A DNA stretch of 11,135 nt from Amoebophrya sp. AT5.2 (taxonomy: Eukaryota > Sar > Dinophyceae > Syndiniales > Amoebophryaceae): positions 1 through 11,135 of the forward strand of contig RXOD01006141.1 in the NCBI GenBank assembly GCA_005223375.1, written 5' to 3'. Below are positions 9,501 to 11,135 of this stretch, one piece after another. Below the pieces are notes generated by a model. It was not told the origin of the DNA. It made no database searches and saw only the letters and a program-made list of their open reading frames with translations. Position numbers and translations under genes: made by a program. Numbering within the stretch: position 1 is the first letter of the stretch; the number at the start of each line of letters is the position of its first letter.

Positions 9501-11135
9501 TGTACACGTCGTAGCTGGCGTTTGCCAGAAGCGTACAATTGGGCAAGTCCATCTGGACGGTGTAGTTCTCGACCGGCTCGCGCGCGACGAAGCAGCGAGC
9601 GGTGGAGTCCCCACTGGAAAGTGCTGACTCTTCGGCGTCGGCGGCGGAAGAAGTTGACGCGCCGTCCGACGCAGACGAGGCTCCTCCTGGGCCAGTTGCT
9701 GCAGCCGCTTCAACAGCAGGAGACGTTGCATTTGCGGTTGCAGGAGCGCTCAAATCTGTGGCCATGATGTTGTTGATGATGTCGAAAATGGAGTTGTCGC
9801 GGTAGTCGAACACGTACACCCAGGCGTAGCCCAAGCGCTCCAATGTTGCCAGGTCGACCTTCGTCCCGTCCAGCGCCGAGGGCAGCGTCAACTGGAACGC
9901 CACCGGCAGTATTCCGCTTCTGATCGCGTTACTCGCCGCGACCGACGGGTCCACGGCGAACTCGAGACTGGGGCGCTTCTGCACGACGAACGGGGCGAAG
10001 TTCCACGTTCCCTGTGCAGCGTTCTCCAGGATCCACGGATGGTAGCGGCGCCGCAAGTAGGTCGCGTCCGTCACGTTGATGTGCAACTGCGCACCGAAGT
10101 TCATTGCAGCTGTCGTCGCCATGGAGTCGCTGCCGAAGGCGAGCGCGGACCCGAGGCTCTTGCTCCACAATTTCTCCACGCCGTTCATGGCCACGCCCTT
10201 CCCCTCCAGGCGCATCCTCCTCTGGATGTGCGCCAGCCACAGCAACCGGTTGTCGCTCATGGTCGTGCGCTGCAGCGGCGAGGTGAGGTTGCTCTGCATC
10301 ACGGCGTAGTAGTTGTCCAGATTCGCGAGCAGCCCGACCTCGTCGCTGGTCTCCGTGATGAGCACGACGAGCAGGTACTCCTCGCCGATCTCGAGCTTGC
10401 AGTTGTAAAAGTACTGGATGTTCTTCACGCCCGCCTTCGCCTGGCTCAGGTGCCGCTGGCAGTCCTTCCGCGCGCCCTGGAAGTAGGCGGTGGCATTCAA
10501 GGTTTCGAGGTAGCCCGCGAACTCGGTGCGCTTCACGAGCCCGGCCGTGAGCATGCCGTCGCGCTGCGTGGTGAACTCGAACCGGATCCCGTTCACCGTG
10601 ATCTCCTCCACAAAAATGTGCGGCGCCTGCTGGAACGCACCGATCACCTTCGGCGTGAAGGCCACCCGCTCGAGCTGCCCCGTGTTCTCGACCAACGTGT
10701 TCGTCATGCCCGCAATGTTCACCCCCTCAGTGAAGTTCTCGCCGTTGACGGACGAATTCGACGAGGATGCAGCCAGCGAGAAAATTGACTCCCCGTTGCT
10801 GTAGATGTCTTTGGGGTCGAACGCGCCCGCCTTGTAGGTGTACTTCTCGTTGTAGTCCTCGCCGAGCACCTGAATGGCGGAAGCCTTCGCGTCCTCGGCG
10901 TAGATCTCGAGCAGGTAGACCAAGCCGGTGTTCTTCGCGCCAGTGGAAGAGGCGTTAAGGCCCGCGCAGTAGGGAAATCCGAGCGAGTGGTAGACGTTCA
11001 CAAACGTGGAGATCCTCGCGTCCTCGTCTGCGGTGGTCGTGGTGCTGGAGTCCTCTTCGTCAGACAGAAGAGCTGCGGAGGTGGAAACGGATGCGTTGCT
11101 CGCTGCGACAGCCGACGTGCTGTTTTCGGCAGCGG
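114..11135 (-). CDS. Giant modular extracellular-type glycoprotein, one huge exon, partial at both ends
   Basis: One frame is open from the right edge to a splice donor at 113/112; unspliced it runs on to TGA at 106-108. The codon usually taken as its start, GTG at 10999-11001, is not a start: 44 in-frame codons precede it without a stop or ATG. The product is a tandem array of about 20 related Cys/Trp modules (averaging about 150 residues) interrupted by two full FN3 domains and one half FN3 domain. More than 50 N-x-S/T sequons, regular cysteine pairs and no obvious membrane segment indicate a secreted or surface ectodomain (inference). It may be an adhesin, matrix or cell-coat protein, but no catalytic motif is visible and the function is unknown. 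The exon ends at phase 1, after the first base of codon 3630. I do not recognise the gene. Confidence 0.88.
586..978 (-). repeat. Module 19 of the Cys/Trp array
   Basis: Residues 3342-3472. It opens with V-N-W-F-T-Q-M-P-A-L and has a G-Y-L-W-A-Y-V-V-P core (W3372). C3408/C3431 have spacing 23, followed by C-x7-Y (Y3439) and V-A-V-L-I-S-D. Confidence 0.76.
979..1416 (-). repeat. Module 18 of the Cys/Trp array
   Basis: Residues 3196-3341. It opens with N-N-F-L-V-N-P-Q-L and has a G-K-L-W-V-W-I core (W3230). C3280/C3299 have spacing 19, followed by C-x7-Y (Y3307) and Y-I-Y-L-E. Confidence 0.77.
1417..1905 (-). repeat. Module 17 of the Cys/Trp array
   Basis: Residues 3033-3195. It opens with S-N-Q-F-Y-A-L-P-E-L and has a V-W-V-V-V core (W3066). 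C3097/C3148 have spacing 51, enlarged by a Pro/Thr-rich insert. C-x7-Y (Y3156) is followed by V-M-V-Y-I-E-D. Confidence 0.76.
1906..2487 (-). repeat. Module 16, Cys-rich, after the FN3 block
   Basis: Residues 2839-3032. It opens with Q-N-A-F-L-M-E-P, sharing N-x-F-L-M-E-P with module 12. The core strand V-Y-V-M-V has Tyr in place of Trp. There are four cysteines (2915, 2925, 2943, 2988). C2988 begins an intact C-x7-Y (Y2996). Confidence 0.72.
2488..2628 (-). other. Half FN3 domain fused to module 16
   Basis: Residues 2792-2838 carry the first half of an FN3 domain: A-P-P-R-V, then M-R-W-E-I-P-E-D-G-G-S-G-V-I-G-Y-E-V. Soon after, the sequence switches to the module opening motif (Q-N-A-F-L-M-E-P). 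The second half, with its Y-x-V-x-A-x-N-x-x-G region, is absent. The frame is continuous and I see no splice sites at the switch. Confidence 0.75.
2629..2916 (-). other. Fibronectin type III domain 2
   Basis: Residues 2696-2791. This is the most typical FN3 copy: P-S-L-P-R-N-V at the start, L-R-W-D-V-P-L-F-D-G-G-T-P-L-T-G-Y-R-V-Y, and R-Y-R-V-S-A-M-T-D-F-G-E-S at the end. The length of about 96 residues is normal for the family. Confidence 0.9.
2917..3177 (-). other. Fibronectin type III domain 1
   Basis: Residues 2609-2695. FN3 hallmarks are visible: V-S-W, then T-G-G-A-P-I-D-Y-Y-R-V-Y, then F-Y-D-V-A-V-S-P-R-N-A-I-G-W-S near the end. FN3 domains are small beta sandwiches that usually act as spacers or binding modules in extracellular proteins. 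Confidence 0.82.
3178..3528 (-). repeat. Module 15 of the Cys/Trp array
   Basis: Residues 2492-2608. It opens with S-N-A-Y-Y-V-A-P and has a G-Y-A-W-G-A-V-V core (W2522). C2552/C2576 have spacing 24, followed by C-x7-Y (Y2584) and F-A-Y-V-S-G. It runs directly into the first FN3 domain. Confidence 0.74.
3529..3984 (-). repeat. Module 14 of the Cys/Trp array
   Basis: Residues 2340-2491. The opening motif is lost. The core is G-L-W-A-A-I-F (W2393). C2430/C2451 have spacing 21, followed by C-x7-Y (Y2459) and a diverged V-Y-F-V-A strand. Confidence 0.68.
3985..4383 (-). repeat. Module 13 of the Cys/Trp array
   Basis: Residues 2207-2339. It opens with S-N-E-F-Q-V-W-P-H-L. The core strand G-L-Y-Y-V-L-I-V has Tyr in place of Trp. 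C2279/C2299 have spacing 20, with an extra C2286 between them. Tyr follows the second Cys by 11 rather than 8 residues; the strand is Y-A-Y-V-E-G. Confidence 0.73.
4384..4782 (-). repeat. Module 12 of the Cys/Trp array
   Basis: Residues 2074-2206. It opens with S-N-V-F-L-M-E-P and has a G-R-A-W-V-N-V-V core (W2106). C2148/C2167 have spacing 19, followed by C-x7-Y (Y2175), F-V-Y-I-E-D and an acidic D-L-D-G-K-G-D-G loop. It carries a vicinal C-C pair at 2090-2091 that no other module has. Confidence 0.78.
4783..5217 (-). repeat. Module 11 of the Cys/Trp array
   Basis: Residues 1929-2073. It opens with S-N-T-F-L-L-Y-P-R-L. The core is G-F-Y-W-A-H-F (W1960), with an extra C1969. C2017/C2037 have spacing 20, followed by C-x7-Y (Y2045), V-V-Y-L and S-D-G. 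Confidence 0.75.
5218..5595 (-). repeat. Module 10 of the Cys/Trp array
   Basis: Residues 1803-1928. It opens with S-N-T-F-A-Q-P-P. The core strand F-I-Y-V-V lacks Trp. C1861/C1880 have spacing 19, followed by C-x7-Y (Y1888), V-I-V-Y-I-E and later N-D-G. Confidence 0.76.
5596..5976 (-). repeat. Module 9 of the Cys/Trp array
   Basis: Residues 1676-1802. It opens with Q-N-K-F-L-A-Y-P. The core strand G-V-A-I-V-N-V lacks Trp. C1738/C1766 have spacing 28. C-x7-Y (Y1774) is kept, and the last strand is degenerate (V-M-L-I-G-A-D-G). Confidence 0.72.
5977..6441 (-). repeat. Module 8, a consensus-like module
   Basis: Residues 1521-1675. It contains S-N-S-F-R-T-K-P, then G-R-A-W-I-A-V-V-D-P (W1555), then C1616/C1635 (spacing 19), C-x7-Y (Y1643), the V-K-V-Y-I-Q-D strand and F-D-G. 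This is one of the clearest copies and a good seed for a family profile. Confidence 0.8.
6442..6915 (-). other. Long Ser/Thr-rich linker with a Cys cluster and basic sites
   Basis: Residues 1363-1520 separate modules 7 and 8 and carry no module signature. The first part is Thr/Ser/Ala-rich with several sequons. Four extra cysteines follow (1390, 1391, 1404, 1427), then an acidic stretch, then a Ser/Pro-rich part with R-R-R at 1488-1490 and R-R at 1498-1499. It is the longest break between consecutive modules before the FN3 block. Confidence 0.65.
6916..7269 (-). repeat. Module 7 of the Cys/Trp array
   Basis: Residues 1245-1362. It opens with S-N-A-F-A-L-Y-P-R-L, nearly the same as module 11 (S-N-T-F-L-L-Y-P-R-L). 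The core strand contains W1276. C1322/C1341 have spacing 19, followed by C-x7-Y (Y1349) and an F-V-Y-V-E-S strand. Confidence 0.76.
7270..7827 (-). repeat. Module 6 of the Cys/Trp array
   Basis: Residues 1059-1244. It opens with S-N-R-F and has a G-F-I-W-A-I-V-V-P-E core (W1098). C1179/C1198 have spacing 19. C-x7-Y (Y1206) is followed by the Y-V-Y-I-E-G strand. Confidence 0.75.
7828..8397 (-). repeat. Module 5 of the Cys/Trp array
   Basis: Residues 869-1058. It begins S-N-E-L and has a G-K-L-W-L-T-V-V-D-P core (W910). C950/C1023 are separated by an acidic Ser-rich insert. C-x7-Y is intact (Y1031), followed by A-Y-I-A-D and N-D-G. Confidence 0.72.
8038..8121 (-). other. Acidic poly-Ser/Asp insert inside module 5
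   Basis: Residues 961-988 contain an SSSDDDD run followed by tandem N-S-T / N-E-S sequons. The insert falls between the two conserved cysteines of module 5, a position that is a fixed-length loop in most other modules. A surface-exposed disordered loop is inferred. Confidence 0.7.
8398..9006 (-). repeat. Module 4, long and heavily glycosylatable
   Basis: Residues 666-868. It opens with A-N-F-I-V-E-F-P. The core strand (about 713-720) has Trp in a shifted position. Cysteines are C748, C830 and C838; the strand L-Y-V-D and then W-D-G mark the end. Between the first and second Cys lies an insert with nine N-glycosylation sequons (residues 742-827). Confidence 0.65.
9007..9438 (-). repeat. Module 3 of the Cys/Trp array
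   Basis: Residues 522-665. It opens with S-N-E-F-V-E-Y-P and has a G-Y-V-W core (W554). An extra Cys pair (C560, C566) follows the core strand. The canonical pair is C597/C628 (spacing 31), and Y637 comes nine residues after C628. The Y-T-E-D strand leads into N-D-G. Confidence 0.72.
9439..10011 (-). repeat. Module 2 of the Cys/Trp array, with a low-complexity loop
   Basis: Residues 331-521. The core strand G-Y-A-W-V-Y-V-F-D-Y has Trp at 394. C470/C489 have the standard spacing of 19, followed by C-x7-Y (Y497) and a V-Y-I-Y strand. The loop between Trp and the first Cys is enlarged by the Ala/Ser/acidic insert at 413-468. The N-terminal boundary is uncertain. Confidence 0.65.
9598..9765 (-). 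other. Ala/Ser/acidic low-complexity loop inside module 2
   Basis: Residues 413-468 are almost wholly Ala, Ser, Thr, Gly, Asp and Glu, including an E-A-A-A-A run and several SS pairs. The segment is probably disordered and exposed, between the core Trp strand and the first conserved Cys of the module. Confidence 0.7.
10012..10281 (-). other. Non-modular insert between modules 1 and 2
   Basis: Residues 241-330 contain no module signature. The segment holds a basic patch (Q-R-R-M-R-L-E-G-K-G near 260-269), a Gly/Ser/Ala-rich stretch and an R-R-R-Y site near 317-320. It could be a separate small domain or a very diverged module; no family is recognised. Confidence 0.4.
10282..10644 (-). repeat. 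Module 1 of the Cys/Trp array
   Basis: Residues 120-240. The opening motif is degenerate (G-A-F-Q-Q-A-P). The core strand is G-M-L-T-A-G-L-V, without the usual Trp. The Cys pair is C181/C201 (spacing 20), followed by C-x7-Y (Y209) and a V-V-L-I-T-E strand. Confidence 0.65.
10645..11001 (-). repeat. Module 0, C-terminal half, plus spacer
   Basis: Residues 1-119. Residues 11-37 resemble the end of a module: a Cys at 12, then an L-V-Y-L-L-E-I-Y-A-E-D strand matching the V-Y-I-E-D strand of later modules. The Cys-to-strand spacing is longer than usual. The first half of this module falls in or beyond the Ser-rich segment. Residues 70-100 are Ser/Asn-rich with several sequons. Confidence 0.5.
11002..11133 (-). 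other. Ser/Thr/acidic low-complexity segment continuing the frame upstream
   Basis: These 44 codons precede residue 1 in frame. They are rich in Ser, Thr, Ala, Asp and Glu, with a DEED run, a TTTT run and two N-glycosylation sequons. The composition matches the insertions at 9598-9765 and 8038-8121, so this is probably another disordered loop or linker of the same protein rather than a 5' untranslated region. It shows that the protein extends beyond the right edge. Confidence 0.75.

Noticed and set aside
10999..11001. GTG as the start codon of the giant protein
   Set aside because: There are 44 in-frame codons upstream up to the window edge with no stop, their composition matches other loops of this protein, and a GTG start is not expected in a eukaryotic gene.
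1..11135. Bacterial giant adhesin
   Set aside because: No ribosome binding site, no neighbouring genes, a frame ending at a splice donor in mid-module, and abundant sequons and paired cysteines fit a eukaryote better. A bacterial origin is not fully excluded by sequence alone.

Overview
The window is almost entirely one minus-strand reading frame. It stays open from the right edge (11135) to an in-frame TGA at 106-108, about 3,670 codons without a stop. It looks like one very large exon of a giant secreted or cell-surface glycoprotein from a GC-rich (roughly 60 percent) eukaryote, most likely a protist or alga that I cannot place further. The eukaryotic reading rests on four things seen in the sequence. 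The frame ends at a perfect GTAAGT splice donor, in the middle of a protein module. N-glycosylation sequons are frequent. Paired cysteines recur throughout. Fibronectin type III (FN3) domains are present. No bacterial gene layout is visible. Both ends of the gene lie outside the confirmed exon, so signal peptide, membrane anchor and function cannot be read here. Residue numbers below count the GTG codon at 10999-11001 as residue 1; it is a numbering point, not a start, because 44 more open codons precede it.

Layout, protein N to C, right to left on the map: a Ser/Thr/Asp/Glu-rich segment (11002-11133); a partial module (10645-11001); then modules 1-15 (10644 down to 3178) of a recurring unit of about 115-200 residues; three FN3-like units (2488-3177), the third only half a domain; modules 16-19 (586-2487); and module 20 (from 585), cut by the splice donor at 113/112. 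The unit has a consistent signature: an opening S-N-x-F-x-x-x-P-like motif; a G-x-x-W core strand (Trp in 13 of 19 complete modules); a variable loop; a first Cys; a second Cys usually 19-21 residues later; then C-x7-Y (16 of 19) leading into a V-Y-I-E-D-like strand, often followed by a D-G turn. I do not recognise this as a named family. The pattern fits a diverged FN3/Ig-like beta sandwich with a module-specific disulfide.

The array is asymmetric. Low-complexity Ser/Ala/acidic insertions, a 95-residue non-modular insert, a nine-sequon glycosylation cluster and a long linker with RRR and RR sites all lie before residue 1521. The later part is compact and carries the FN3 block. Bases 1-113 are probably intron, with one possible very short downstream exon at the left edge. 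No RNA genes, mobile elements, CRISPR arrays or second genes were found.
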